Shown here: positions 34,193-44,145 of the stretch, in pieces | How positions within the stretch are numbered: position 1 is the first letter of the stretch | How the letters are laid out: every line of letters begins with the position of its first letter | From: Lyophyllum atratum | Lineage: Eukaryota; Basidiomycota; Agaricomycetes; Agaricales; Lyophyllaceae | Assembly (NCBI GenBank): GCA_014905825.1 | Contig: JACGCN010000110.1 | Location: forward strand, 1 to 51,485 | DNA: 51,485 bases | Direction: 5' to 3' | Made by a program: the position numbers and the translations under genes | Notes under the pieces: generated by a model | The model's input: only the letters and a program-made list of their open reading frames with translations | Told to the model about the DNA's origin: nothing | Database searches by the model: none

Positions 34193-35531
34193 TGCAAAGT
34201 ACTACTGCTAAGCTCCTTTTTGAACTGCCATATCCCTGGGCCGCGATTTTCTGACCGCAATCAACCCTTATATCCACCTCCCCGCGATGATTTGAGGACC
34301 TCTTTATGTAGTGTTTGCCTTCGATACCTGACTGATACCCTCGCCGCTCGTACCGAGCATTGCCATTCATATCCCCGACCGGCCATTGCGCATGTAAAAA
34401 GAATTGTCGCAGAACCAGTCCAGTAGCGTTCATCAGTAAAACTACAATGCTTGTAACTTCTGCTTTCGGCACTTTCACTTCCACTTTCTTTCCTTTCACT
34501 TATCACTTTCTGACACTTCCGCTTTTCTAACCACTTTCCCGACATCTTAGGGTTATGGTGATGTTTTGTCATTGGTAGGGTAGGGATGGGTAGAGATGGG
34601 ATGGGATGGGATGAGTAAGGAGGAGGTGGGATGAGTACGAAGGAGGAGGGATGGGTAGGGATAAGATGAGATAGGTAGGATATAGTTAGGCCGTTTGATT
34701 ACTGGTGTTCGCGCATTGGATTTGAACTCTAGTTTTTGCATCTCGTACGCGAGACAGTTATAATTACAGTAGATACAGCCGACGGGTGCTTCGCCCTCGT
34801 CTACACCTGGTCCTGCAAGCGGTCCGCCTACATGTCTGTTGTAGCCCCTTCCTCCTCTTCCTCTTATGTTCCCCTCTCCCACACCTGCGCCCCCTCCTCA
34901 ATCGCATCGCCGTCCCACCCCTCGAGCGACGAGAACGACGACGAGTTCGGTAACGGCGAGAAGGGCGTCGTCAAGGGGTACTGGGTAGAAGTACCCGCCC
35001 GCCCCGACGTCCGTGCCCAGACTCTGCGCGGGGGGAGGGGTGAACTGCCCGAGCGATGGCGAGGCTGGTGTCGATCCTGCAGCTGGCGGTGATGAAGCTT
35101 AAATATACTCGAGAATTGGCGCATTGACTGGCTTTGTATGGTCGCGCTGGTTAGATGACAGAGGAGTCAATGTAAAATCTGATTTGCAAGTGTATTGCAA
35201 ATAGCATTTTCCAAGGTTTGGGGGGAAGATTCTGAAGATCCCAGAAGCACATGATTCACGTGATGGGCAGAAACTCGAGACGCGTCTGACGCGTTTCTTT
35301 CTGAGAGGAAAATAAAACTCGAGATCAGAATCTTCGGAGCGTGCCCCGTTGGTCCCGCAAACAGACAATGAGTCTGAAGGAAAAACGAGACTACACCATG
35401 GCCTGAGCACAGCTCACAACGGTCGAGTCTCTTCAGAGTCGGGCACACCCAAACCAGAGCTGGGCAAGATATTAGAATGACTTGTAAAAGATCATATTTC
35501 AAGAAGGTGATGTGAGTTTGTAGAGGGGAAG
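34193..35531. other. Low-complexity, repeat-rich stretch flanking the retroelement
   Basis: Contains a CACTTTC-rich tract (about 34460-34545), a GGGATGGGT minisatellite (34570-34680), a tRNA-B-box-like segment (about 34715-34730) and, from about 35100, the presumed 3' non-coding end of the minus-strand retrotransposon. An acidic open frame around 34890-35092 has no recognised family. The exact end of the retroelement was not found. Confidence 0.4.
34570..34680 (+). repeat. GGGATGGGT-type minisatellite
   Basis: About 110 bp of imperfect short units built from GGGATG, GGGTAG and GGAGGAGG motifs, purine-rich on the plus strand. On the minus strand it follows a tRNA-like block (34700-34780), the arrangement expected of a SINE body and tail, though this is not proven. 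Confidence 0.7.
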
Positions 35532-36908
35532 TTAAATGCTACTGGAGGTGGTGATATGATGTCTACGTGCGAAATTTGATATAGAACCTTCAAGGTTGCG
35601 AGCACGGTGAGAATTCGATGCATTGGATATAAACAGCGGTAAGATGGACTCGATACGGCGCCAGTACTCGAGGAATGCACGGGACAGCCAGCGTCCTTGC
35701 TTCGCAACAATATCAGGATCGACCCCCTGAAGAAGGAGCTCCGTGGCACCCCCGATGCGGAAGGCATGTCCAGGCATGCTAGGAAGGCCGGCAGCAACCC
35801 ACACCTCGTTGCAACGGCCAAGGAGCCAATCCCTCGTCATAGACGCCCAACCTCCGGCAGCGGTCTCGAAGGAGAAGAGTGGCGCGGAGGTGGGGATGAG
35901 GGTATTGACCGAGAGGTGGTGTCGAAGGGCGGCTATCGGGCATGTATCATGAGAGCGAGATGTGACGGAGATGTCGGCGCCTAACTGCACGGTGGTCTTC
36001 GTCCAAGGAATATGGAACGTGGCGTGCTCGGTCCCGTCTGCAAGGCGGCCGAAGGATATGGGAATGGTGGAGCGGGAGACATGCTTGATTGCATTGAAGA
36101 GATTTGGGCTTGGAATCACGAGTTCTCCCAGCCTGTAAAGATATGTAATGAGAAAGAAGAAATAGTAGGATAAGAGAATGACGACTGACCTGCAACAGGA
36201 CCAGAACGCAACGGACGCAACGGCCCAGACAGCTGAGTCAAAGGAATTGGTGAGGTCCAAACCGGACTTGAGTGTGGTCAGAGCCTCAATGGTGACGGGA
36301 GGGCGTTTGGCATGCTTCGAGCTGGGGGGAACTAGCTTTGCGAAGCCACGGCGAACATGTTGAAGCATGTCCGAACTATGCCAAGGAGCACCGTTGACGA
36401 CGTGCCAGTAGTGAAGGCCAGCCAGCCAGTTCCCCAGAGTACTGTCTGAGGTGGAACCAGCCGCGGACGCTGCGAATGCAGAGATGAGAAACTCGGATGC
36501 CGGCATCCGCTGATGCTCGGGAATGCTGTTGGAGTCACAGAATTGGGTGAAGCGAAGGAGGCCTGCACTGTAGTTGCTACGTGTATTCTCGTCCAGAGAG
36601 AATAACATAACTTGAAAGAGTTTGACGATTGCGGGCACGGGAAGCTCGGCTTCGAGGGCGGCCTGAGATTTGACGGAGTGAGGGGTGGTCCAATGGATGA
36701 CACGCTCGCTCGCGAGGACGTGTGGACGAAGGGATGAGGGGGCTATGTAGGCATCTTTGCGTGGTTTGCGTGGCACACGGACACGATTATCTGTAGGGAG
36801 AGACGCCGCCCGGCGAACGTCTAGAAGGGAGCTGTTGGCATAGAATGCGGCGGCCTGCGCGGGAACATCGACGCCCTGGAGATATCGTTCAAGCTCAGAG
36901 GGAGGCAT
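35532..36908 (-). CDS. DIRS-like tyrosine recombinase
   Basis: Integrase replacement of DIRS elements: a lambda-type tyrosine recombinase that inserts circular cDNA. The ATG at 36908 (MPPSELERYLQG) overlaps the end of the RT-RNase H frame by 14 nt. The N-terminal part is a SAM-like core-binding domain (LDENTRSNYSAGLLRFTQFC, GNWLAGLHYWHVVNGAPWH). The catalytic domain has the first Arg in SCCRLGELVIPS, then GHAFRIGGATELLLQG (HxxR), KQGRWLS (Trp of the HxxR...W box) and FLEYWRR (nucleophile Tyr). A 57-nt intron (36133-36189) interrupts the first catalytic Arg codon; it has no stop and its length is a multiple of three. Length spliced is about 439 aa. Confidence 0.9.
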   Translation of the reverse strand: MPPSELERYLQGVDVPAQAAAFYANSSLLDVRRAASLPTDNRVRVPRKPRKDAYIAPSSLRPHVLASERVIHWTTPHSVKSQAALEAELPVPAIVKLFQVMLFSLDENTRSNYSAGLLRFTQFCDSNSIPEHQRMPASEFLISAFAASAAGSTSDSTLGNWLAGLHYWHVVNGAPWHSSDMLQHVRRGFAKLVPPSSKHAKRPPVTIEALTTLKSGLDLTNSFDSAVWAVASVAFWSCCRSVVILLSYYFFFLITYLYRLGELVIPSPNLFNAIKHVSRSTIPISFGRLADGTEHATFHIPWTKTTVQLGADISVTSRSHDTCPIAALRHHLSVNTLIPTSAPLFSFETAAGGWASMTRDWLLGRCNEVWVAAGLPSMPGHAFRIGGATELLLQGVDPDIVAKQGRWLSRAFLEYWRRIESILPLFISNASNSHRARNLEGSISNFARRHHITTSSSI

Positions 36909-39157
36909 GGGTGATGTATGGGAGCAGAGGAGCGGGGATCGGGATGGGGAAGGGAAACCTAGAGGAGGGAGGGGGAAGGATTCCACGAGAGATGGGGTCT
37001 GCAAGATTGATGAGTGTATTTACATAAATGAGGGTGAGCGAGATGCCGGTCATCGCGCGAAGTTCATCGGAACGACGTATTGAGAGGTTTGTCATGAAGT
37101 TGGAGCACCTGCCCTTGGAGAAGGCGCCGATGACTCCTTCGTTGTCGCTCCGAATGAGAATATCGGCATTGCGAATGCCCATTGCCTTCGTGGCTATGAG
37201 GGCGAGCTCTACTGCTACTCCTTCCAGCCAGCCTATATCTCTGCTAGGGCCTTTCCATCCCTCGAGTAAGCTCCATGCGTCCCATTGCCCGCCAAAGAGT
37301 AAGCCTATGCCCCATTCGGTGGACGTGTCGACCCAGATGTCATAGTCGCGTGTGGGCGCACATGGAGATAGAGAGCGTGGTGCGAGGTCCTGTAGAAGGA
37401 GATTGAACCACCACCGGAGGTCTGTGAGGGCCGAGTGGGAGATGTAGCGGGGAACGAAGTCGTTAGGGAACGTGGTGAGCCATTTGTAGAGGTTCGACAT
37501 GTACGAGCGTCCGTGTGTATAGACGAAGGTGATATGTGAGAGGGTGCCGATGATCTTCTCGGCATCGAGTTTTCGTATCTGGGAGTGCTCGCATGTTGAG
37601 ACGAAGACGGAGAGTTTATATAGATATTTTTCGCGTTTGAGTTGGGGGAGGGCAACAGTCTTGCTAGAAAGATCCCACAGGAATCCGACGTATGTAAAGG
37701 TGTCCGCGAACTCCTGACCCTTGTTCCTGTGCCAAGGGATGCCCAGTGGGGCTATCACTTGCTTGATGGACGTGAGGCCGTAATAGTACGTATGCTCGAC
37801 ACCATCACTGATGCCGCGAAACGAACCGTCAGTCTTGGGAAAGCGGAAGACGGTGAAGTCATCGACCCACTTGACTGCTGGAGAGACCTTATGATGATGC
37901 CAGATGTCAATGGTCGCATCGGCGACCTCGCCTTGGAGCCCAGAGGCGGACGCGAGACCGAACGGAACATCATGTTCCATGTAGAAAAGGCCCTCGAAGA
38001 AGACCACGAGGTAGCGTTTGTGATCGGGTTTGATGGGTATAGTGCGATAGGCACCTTCCACGTCGAGAGTAGCCGCCTGCGCACCAGTAGGGGCCGCAGT
38101 GACCTGGGGGAAAGATTGTGGTGAGATGCGTGTTCACAAGTTTGTGATGATGAGGATAATAAGATTATAAGAAGAATTAATGGACGTGTGTCCATGGTCC
38201 CTAGTCTCAACAACAGTGTCCTTCGAACGAGTTGCGGGTATGGGCCTACATCTCGCAAATAACTTCCGTTGTGATAATAGAGAAGAGAATGGATATAATA
38301 TCGAGAAATACATGGTAGCCGCGGATCGTATCACCACGAACACATGAAGATAAGTACTAGTGAGCTGCCGCAAAGGGCTGTGGTAAGAGCGCGGAGGGGA
38401 GGAGCGAATGAGTGGAGGTGAAGATGGAGGGGGAGAACGAGAGATGGGGATGTGAGAGTAGAGATGTGAGATGGCATATGCGTAAGAGAAGTGCTCAAAG
38501 AGGGGGAGCGAGCGAGTAAAGAGTGTATGGAGGATAAGAGTGACGTACAATTTCAGCAACGTCACTTGCTTTTCCCCAGCGGGTAGGGTATTCCTCAGAA
38601 TCGATCTCGTCGTTGATGGAGGTAAGAGCCGTGCCCTTGAAGGAGAGATGTCGGCACACCCGATGCTTCATGGGTTCGCCGGGAGCGCCGTCTTTCGTAG
38701 CGACTTGGAGTGGTGATGAGCGGAAGACCCCGATCTTCTTCTCAAGCTCTTGACGAGTGAATGGGCCTGAGAAGCGCCCGAGGCGGATTTCGTCGACGAT
38801 GTAGAGACGTATGATGTCGGCATGAAGGATGGCGCCAGGAAGATTGGCCGGCATATACGTGTGTGTGAGAGGAGCGAGCTTGCCGATGGGAAAGCCATGC
38901 ATCAGCTTGAAAGAAAGTTCGGGGTAACGATGGAGCAGTTGGGCGCGTTCGAGAAAGATGTGAAACTGTGCAGCGGAGTAGGGCGTCTGGATCTTAGCGA
39001 AGTCACGATCGTTGTCGTATGGCGATGGTTCTGCTATCTGGAGATTGTCGAAGTACACATGGGGCACGGGAGAGGCAGTGTCAAGAGGGAGAGATCGCCA
39101 GTCTCTATAAAACGGAGTCAGTGCGAGAGGCGATTCCAAGATAGGTTGAGGCGTCAT
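36895..39157 (-). CDS. DIRS-like reverse transcriptase-RNase H
   Basis: RNA-dependent DNA polymerase plus RNase H of the element. Exon 1 runs from the ATG at 39157 (8 nt after the gag stop) to 38549; a 445-nt intron (38104-38548, GTACGT...CAG) then joins to the frame ending at 36895. Motifs: FKLMHGFPIGKLAPLTHTY, FRSSPLQV, RVCRHLSFKG then DEEYPTRW-like region, AATLDVEGAYRTIPI (motif A Asp), VPFGLASASGLQG (motif B), KWVDDFTVFRF (catalytic DD), and LGIPWHRNKGQEF with YVGFLWDL. RNase H residues are IWVDTSTEWGIG (D), VAVELALIATKAMG (E), LIRSDNEGVIGA (D) and NLADPISRG (D). All catalytic positions are intact. The C-terminus is Pro-rich, ending ITHASL. Confidence 0.9.
38104..38548 (-). other. Probable 445-nt intron in retroelement RT gene
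   Basis: The coding frame stops making family sense after DVAEI and resumes with VTAAPTGAQAATLDVEGAYR. The boundary has donor GTACGT and acceptor CCCCCAG, phase 0 on both sides. It is far longer than the host's usual 50-65 nt introns and is T/C-rich on the coding strand. Confidence 0.7.
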
Positions 39158-39164
39158 CGACACC

Positions 39165-40500
39165 TCAGAGACACTTCCTAGCGCAGGCGCCGTGATCGGC
39201 GGACCCGCACCATGAACAAAGATGTTGCTCGGGGTGGGTGTGCTTGCAGGGGCGCTTGGGAGAATTGAGGTTGAAGGTGATGCAGAGGATGACAGCGGTG
39301 ACGCGGACGGTGAGCTGCTTGTTCTGGTATTTCGAGAACGTCAGAAGGCCCGCCGGCGTCGAGTCTTCACTGCAGTCACTGAACTTGTGGCCGGAACGAC
39401 GGCAGCAGAGACAGAGAGGGACGGAGGGGGTGGAGTTGGATTTGCCGTCACGAAAGGACTGTTTGGTGTCGGTGGAGATGGACTGGGATTTACGATTGTC
39501 GCGGTCGTACGGTTCATACCGGGATTTGGAGGAGGAGGAGGGGGTACGGTGGGCTGAGAAGTCGTCCATGGCCGACTGTACCACTTCGAGTTTCTTGGCT
39601 TGGAACCGAAGGCGCTGAACCTCCTCGTGGAACACGCAAGGGTCGAGCGTGTAATTGACTCGTTCGGAGTTCCTCGATGTCGAACTTGAGAATCGCTGCG
39701 AAGTTGGCTCGGAAGTTGTCCTGTCCAGCCAGGAAGTCGTAGTGTGCGTGCCACCTGGCCGAAACGGCGGCGTCGCTATGTTTGGTGTGAAACGTCTTGT
39801 AACGGGACCACGCCTCGTGCCAGTCTGCTATGTCCATAAGATTCTGGTCTGGAAATTGTGACACGTCCATGACGTGGGTTTTAGTGCCGTTGGCACTGTA
39901 GGCGGAAATCTGTTTAATGGATGTGGCTTCGCGATGCAAGCGGTTAGTCGAGGCCGAGGTAAATAATGTAAGTGGGATGGGAATCTTGTTTCTAGCGAGT
40001 TCTAGTATGAATGGATGAATACCGTAGCCGGAACCAGTCTTGGATGATGAGGGACGTTCGTCGGAAGCTGAGAATAAAACTTTAGCAACGGATGGGAGGG
40101 AGGAGGAGGTATTATTGATAAGTGACATGGCTTTAATCTGGGTATTAGGTGACAGTTGAGAAAAGGCTGATGCAAATTGTATAAGTGTATTACTGCTAGG
40201 AGGGGGAGTGGTAGGGGGAGGGGGAGGGGTAATATTACGAGTATGTAACTGATGTAGAGGTTCGTCAGCAGGAACCGCGGCTTCCCCAGCGTCGCGGCGG
40301 GCTTGGAGTGCAAGATTTCGACCGGTGCGAAGCACATTCTCTGCCAAGATCTGTGAATCAGAAGGAAAGCGCGAACCAGTGTGAGTCGAGGCACTGGCAG
40401 AAGAGGAAGAGGATGCAGGGTTGGGTGTCGAGGTCGATCCACTGGTTATCGTGGAAGCATCTTTGTTTGTAGCTGGAGGGGGAGGTGCAGTGCCGACCAT
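39165..40500 (-). CDS. DIRS-like Gag protein, apparent frameshift
   Basis: Structural nucleic-acid-binding protein of the element. The ATG at 40500 (MVGTAPPPPATNK) begins a Pro/Ser/Thr-rich N-terminus, then a helical part with SQFPDQNLMDIADWHEAWSR and FLAGQDNFRANFAAILKFD. About 39651-39656 one base must be skipped to continue from EELRTSQ into YTLDPCVFHEEVQRLRFQ. The second part carries a perfect CCHC zinc knuckle (C-x2-C-x4-H-x4-C, CLCCRRSGHKFSDC) and a second imperfect one (CSWCGSADHGACARKC), ending with TGA at 39165-39167. The frameshift may be programmed (+1) or an inactivating indel. Confidence 0.85.
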
Positions 40501-40577
40501 GACGAGATTTTGAGGGAATCGAGTAAGATCTGCGTGGTGAATGAAAAAATTCGCAGACAACGGCTGCAGGAATGAAG

Positions 40578-40690
40578 TGGGGAAATGAAAGAAGTGAAGA
40601 GCGCACTACGTCTTCTCCCGCTGTTCTATGAATGCGCGCACGGACCTGACAGGTCGCAGAAGACGAAGCGCGTTGAGTTGTCATTTCCAC
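40578..40690. repeat. Imperfect inverted repeat upstream of gag
   Basis: Arm 40578-40617 (GTGGGGAAATGA...ACGTCTTCT) is an imperfect reverse complement of 40646-40690 (AGAAGACGAAGCGCG...TCATTTCCAC). A spacer of about 30-40 nt holds GCGCGC. Located in the presumed 5' non-coding end of the retroelement. Confidence 0.6.
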
Positions 40691-40710
40691 ATGGCGCTTA
40701 CAAAGCCCAC

Positions 40711-40758
40711 GCTCAACTTTTTGGCCTCGCTCGCAGGCTCGCAAGGCCATAGTTGAGC
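40711..40758. repeat. Hairpin with 8-bp outer and 5-bp inner stem
   Basis: GCTCAACT (40711-40718) and AGTTGAGC (40751-40758) are exact reverse complements; inside, GGCCT and AGGCC pair as well. It lies between the retroelement and the rvt gene and could be part of the element's terminal structure. Confidence 0.65.
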
Positions 40759-41135
40759 AGCCATCTTTCAAGTTGCTTCATATACACGATGAGGGCGATC
40801 CTCAGCATAATAATATGCTAATGATTACAAATTATTCGAGTTGTCGGCCAATTTAAATTAGCGCCAGAGTCAACAAGACCAAAGAGCGCCTAGTCTTGGT
40901 TGAGACATCCGCGTTGTTCTGTCCGTGTTCCCTGAACCAAAGCTATGCAGCTTCCTGCGCAACCGAAGCGCAGGCCCCAATCAATGTCAACAACTACTCA
41001 TTGTCGCGACTTACTGTTATCAAGTTGCGGGCGCGACACGATTCAGACTTATCGATTATCTGTCACGCTCCATCATTCTCCATCATCATCAAGTTTCAAA
41101 TATCTTATAAATCACTAAGGGGAGTTCCTTTGCAA
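40759..41135. promoter_or_regulatory. Promoter region of the rvt gene / outer end of retroelement
   Basis: About 375 bp, A/T-rich near 40795-40860, between the hairpin and the rvt start. It must contain the rvt promoter and probably the retroelement boundary. No TATA box at a convincing distance was identified. Confidence 0.35.
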
Positions 41136-43945
41136 ATGGCAAGACGTGGCTTTCGGGGACGCTATCCTTCTCGCGGGTCTCAGCATTTGCACTCTACGAA
41201 TACCAACCACACTTCAAGTAATCCGCAAAACACAACAGGTATCGTTGCTTGATGCATCTCAACTTGCCTTCGACGCGGATTGACACATCTCGTCCTTTAC
41301 AGGACCGACCATGGAACGCTCGACTGGTACCTCTGCTGCCTTCGGCCAGACTCTTCAATTCATAACGTCCATCAAGCTCCAGGAGTTGGAGAAGCAACGG
41401 CTAAGCTACCAAGAGCATGCAAAGGTGTTGGAAGAGGCTGCTGCCGCTGGCGATAACCTGCTTGCGCGATGCGAGATCTTGGTCAAGGCCGTAGAATCTT
41501 GGTCGGGCTCCGGCTCAGTAAGCAGCTCGGGCAGTTTGGGGGGTAAATTGAATATTCTGAATCTGCATCTTTGGTTCCCGCAAGCGAAACAGGATCCCAA
41601 CTTCAGCCCCGAAATCCTTCGGAGCTGGATCGACATTCTCGAAACCCACATTCGTCACTCATTGATGCGCTTTCATTGCGCGAAACTCTTTGGGAGCCTC
41701 TTCAATGAATGGGTGGGCAGCGGAGACTCTTCCACTGCACTACCTTCGAGTGACGACGACACAGATTCTGTTGCCGGTTCAGAGTTTGTCGATGTCGGAA
41801 GACAAGAGATGCATGATCAGCTGGATCGCCTCACATCCATCATCTTCGATGAGAAGCCCATCGACACCGACGCCCTCGAGTCATATCTTTCCGATCTTTT
41901 TTCAGGAGACGAAGCAACCAAGGCCTTGACGTCTCTCCGGGAAGAGATGAGACTTTTTGGAACCCATTTAAAACGGCACTCCATCTCAGTGGATAATGTA
42001 ACGGATGCCATCCGTGGCCTTCTGGCGTCAGGGCTCATGGACGAAGTTAAGAGAGCTACATTGGCGGAGTTCCTTGAAAACAGCACTGTTATCACTGAAG
42101 TGGCCAGCGTTCTAAACATGCGTATGGCCAGCCTGGAAAACTGGTCATGGCCGGATGAGGGTATCGTCATTGAGATGCGTCGCCATCTTAATGGGAAATA
42201 CAGGTCAGTCCCGTATGATAGCCTAGTCTTGAAATCAAGCATACTGAACCTCTCTTCTCAGGGCATTCACAGATCCAGAGATCGTCGATGCTCTATTGTT
42301 GCAGCACATCGGCATCGCTTGGCAGGTCAGTTTCAAAGCCAACTTCCGGCGTATTCTAGAAAGTAAGGCATGGAAGAAGACACACCCCGACGACCTACCT
42401 GCAGTATGCGAACGCAATACCAATCAACTTAGGGTGGACGATCAAGATGGCATCGAAGCACAGCGGCGCCTTCTGCGAGAAAAACATTTCTTCCTCAGCC
42501 AACTGTCATCGTCAGCGGCCAATCCAGCGACATACGACGACCTTTTAGATGCTCCTGTCACCAATGACGAAAATAGTCCGGCTATGATCAAACAAAAGCT
42601 GCTTCAAATCATGGCGACGGAATGTCAACTGAACTCGGTGCTACACGGCTCTCATGCTGTTATTCGGTCTGATCTGGAATGGTTTGGACCATCGCTCCCA
42701 CACGCCTCCATCCTCACCATACTCAAATTCTTCGGCGTCTCTGACGAATGGTGCTCGTTCTTCGAAAGGTTCCTCCGTGCTCCCCTGCGTTTCAAGCAGG
42801 ATCCAGCAAGCCAGTACCGCACTCGTAAACGTGGAACACCCATTGCCTATGCATTGAGCGTGGTCTGCGGTGAGGCGGTCCTGTTTGGTATGGACTTCGC
42901 TGTCAATCAGAAAGCCGGCGGGTTGTTCCTCTACCGGATGCATGACGACCTCTGGCTCTGGAACGCAGACGCTGCAAAATGCGCTGCAGGTTGGAAGGAA
43001 ATGAACGTCTACGCGAACCTCGTCGGCCTCAAGTTCAACGAGGGCAAGACTGGATCGGCCTGGGTCGGCACCGTAGAGCCCGCTGGACTTCCAGCGGGCG
43101 ACATTCGATGGGGCTTTCTCCGCTTCGACCAGATCGAGGCCCGCTTCGTCATTGATCAGAAGGACGTAGATCATCACATCATCGAGCTCCGTCGCCAGCT
43201 CGCGTCGACGAAATCGGTCTTTGGCTGGGTTAACGCGTATAACAAATATATGGCGTTCTTCCAGCGGAACTTCGGTGGTCGCCCAGCAAAATGTTTTGGC
43301 GATGTACACACTAAGGCGATCATCGACACCCTTGCAAGGATTCAGCAAGAGCTGTTCCCCGGTTTTCAAGGCGGCGCCGTGGCACATTTGCGCTCAGTAA
43401 TCGAGACTCGCTTCGGGATCTCTGATCTTCCGCAAGGTTATTTCTACCTCCCTATCAGCAGCGGCGGCCTGGAACTACGTCACCCGATGCTTGAAATGTT
43501 CGCTCTGGAGAAGACATCGGATTCAGTCACCCAACAAAGTTTCAAAGGTCTGATGGACAGCGACGAATCTGATTACAAAACTCTGAAGGAGCATTGGGAG
43601 CGTGGCTCTTCGACCTACAAGGGTGCTAAAAAAGAGCCTTTCATGGGGCTCAACGAGTATCTCGGTCTCCGGGAGACTTGGCTGCCAGCCTGGCAGGAGT
43701 GTTACGACAGCATGTTGGAAGTTTTAGAACTCGAGACGATCTTGCTGACGCCTACTGTGGAGTCTTTCTTGTCGCAGTGCAAAAAGAGGTGGTCCGACTT
43801 GGACTGGTATCAGCGATGGGTTGTTTCGCTTTATGGTGAGGAGGTCGTGAAGAGGTTTGGGGGTTTAGAGGTGGTCGATGCAACCCTCATTCCGGTCGGA
43901 ATGGTGCAGTTGTTCAGGACCTCGAGGATGAAGCTGGATGAGTAG
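41136..43945 (+). CDS. rvt: Cellular reverse-transcriptase-related protein (rvt class)
   Basis: Host-encoded RT-like gene of the rvt class, described as widespread in fungi and not part of a mobile element. Three exons (41136-41238, 41303-42203, 42262-43945) splice in phase to 895 aa, the usual size. The N-terminus is Arg/Gly-rich (MARRGFRGRYPSRG), then a helical, partly coiled-coil region (about aa 45-330; KLQELEKQRLSYQEHAKVLEEA). RT fingers-palm: VIRSDLEWFGPSLPH (motif A, Asp472), KRGTPIAYALSVVCGEAV (motif B), FLYRMHDDLWLWN (motif C, Asp563-Asp564), and ANLVGLKFNEGKTGS (motif D/Lys). The C-terminal domain (about aa 640-895) includes GYFYLPISSGGLELRHP and ends MKLDE. There is no endonuclease, RNase H or gag. 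The frame is fully intact, unlike several neighbours, implying selection. Confidence 0.9.
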
Positions 43946-44145
43946 ATTCTCGAAGTATACAAGTCGAATCGTCATGTAATACCATTGTATCTTGGAATAT
44001 ACCAACTGGCCATGGCCACGCACAATGAGGTGAAGGCTTAATCTGATATGATCTGTGGCTGTGTAACATGATTCATATCTTGCCGAGAACCGAAGACGGG
44101 TAATTTCAATCACTCAGTTTGAACGTCTAGATCTCACCTGTCGCC

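Larger units (their letters stand above)
35532..40500 (-). mobile_element. DIRS-like tyrosine-recombinase retrotransposon (coding core)
   Basis: Gag, reverse transcriptase-RNase H and a tyrosine recombinase lie in that order on the minus strand, the DIRS-type layout (no integrase, no protease, no LTR evident). RT carries WVDDF, RNase H keeps its four acidic positions, and the recombinase keeps R, HxxR and Y. Gag ends 8 nt before the RT start, and the recombinase start overlaps the RT stop. Spliceosomal introns are apparent in the RT and recombinase genes. Terminal repeats could not be fixed: inverted repeats at 40578-40690 and 40711-40758 lie just upstream of gag. The intact domains suggest recent activity; the gag frame break argues against full autonomy. 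Confidence 0.92.

Noticed and set aside
34700..34790. tRNA gene on the minus strand
   Set aside because: A B-box-like element is present but acceptor, D and T stems do not pair; at best tRNA-derived.
40501..40560. Gag start at 40560
   Set aside because: The codon is TTG; the first ATG in frame is at 40500.
42641..43387. 248-codon minus-strand ORF inside the rvt gene
   Set aside because: Antisense shadow of a strongly supported RT coding exon; no motifs of its own.
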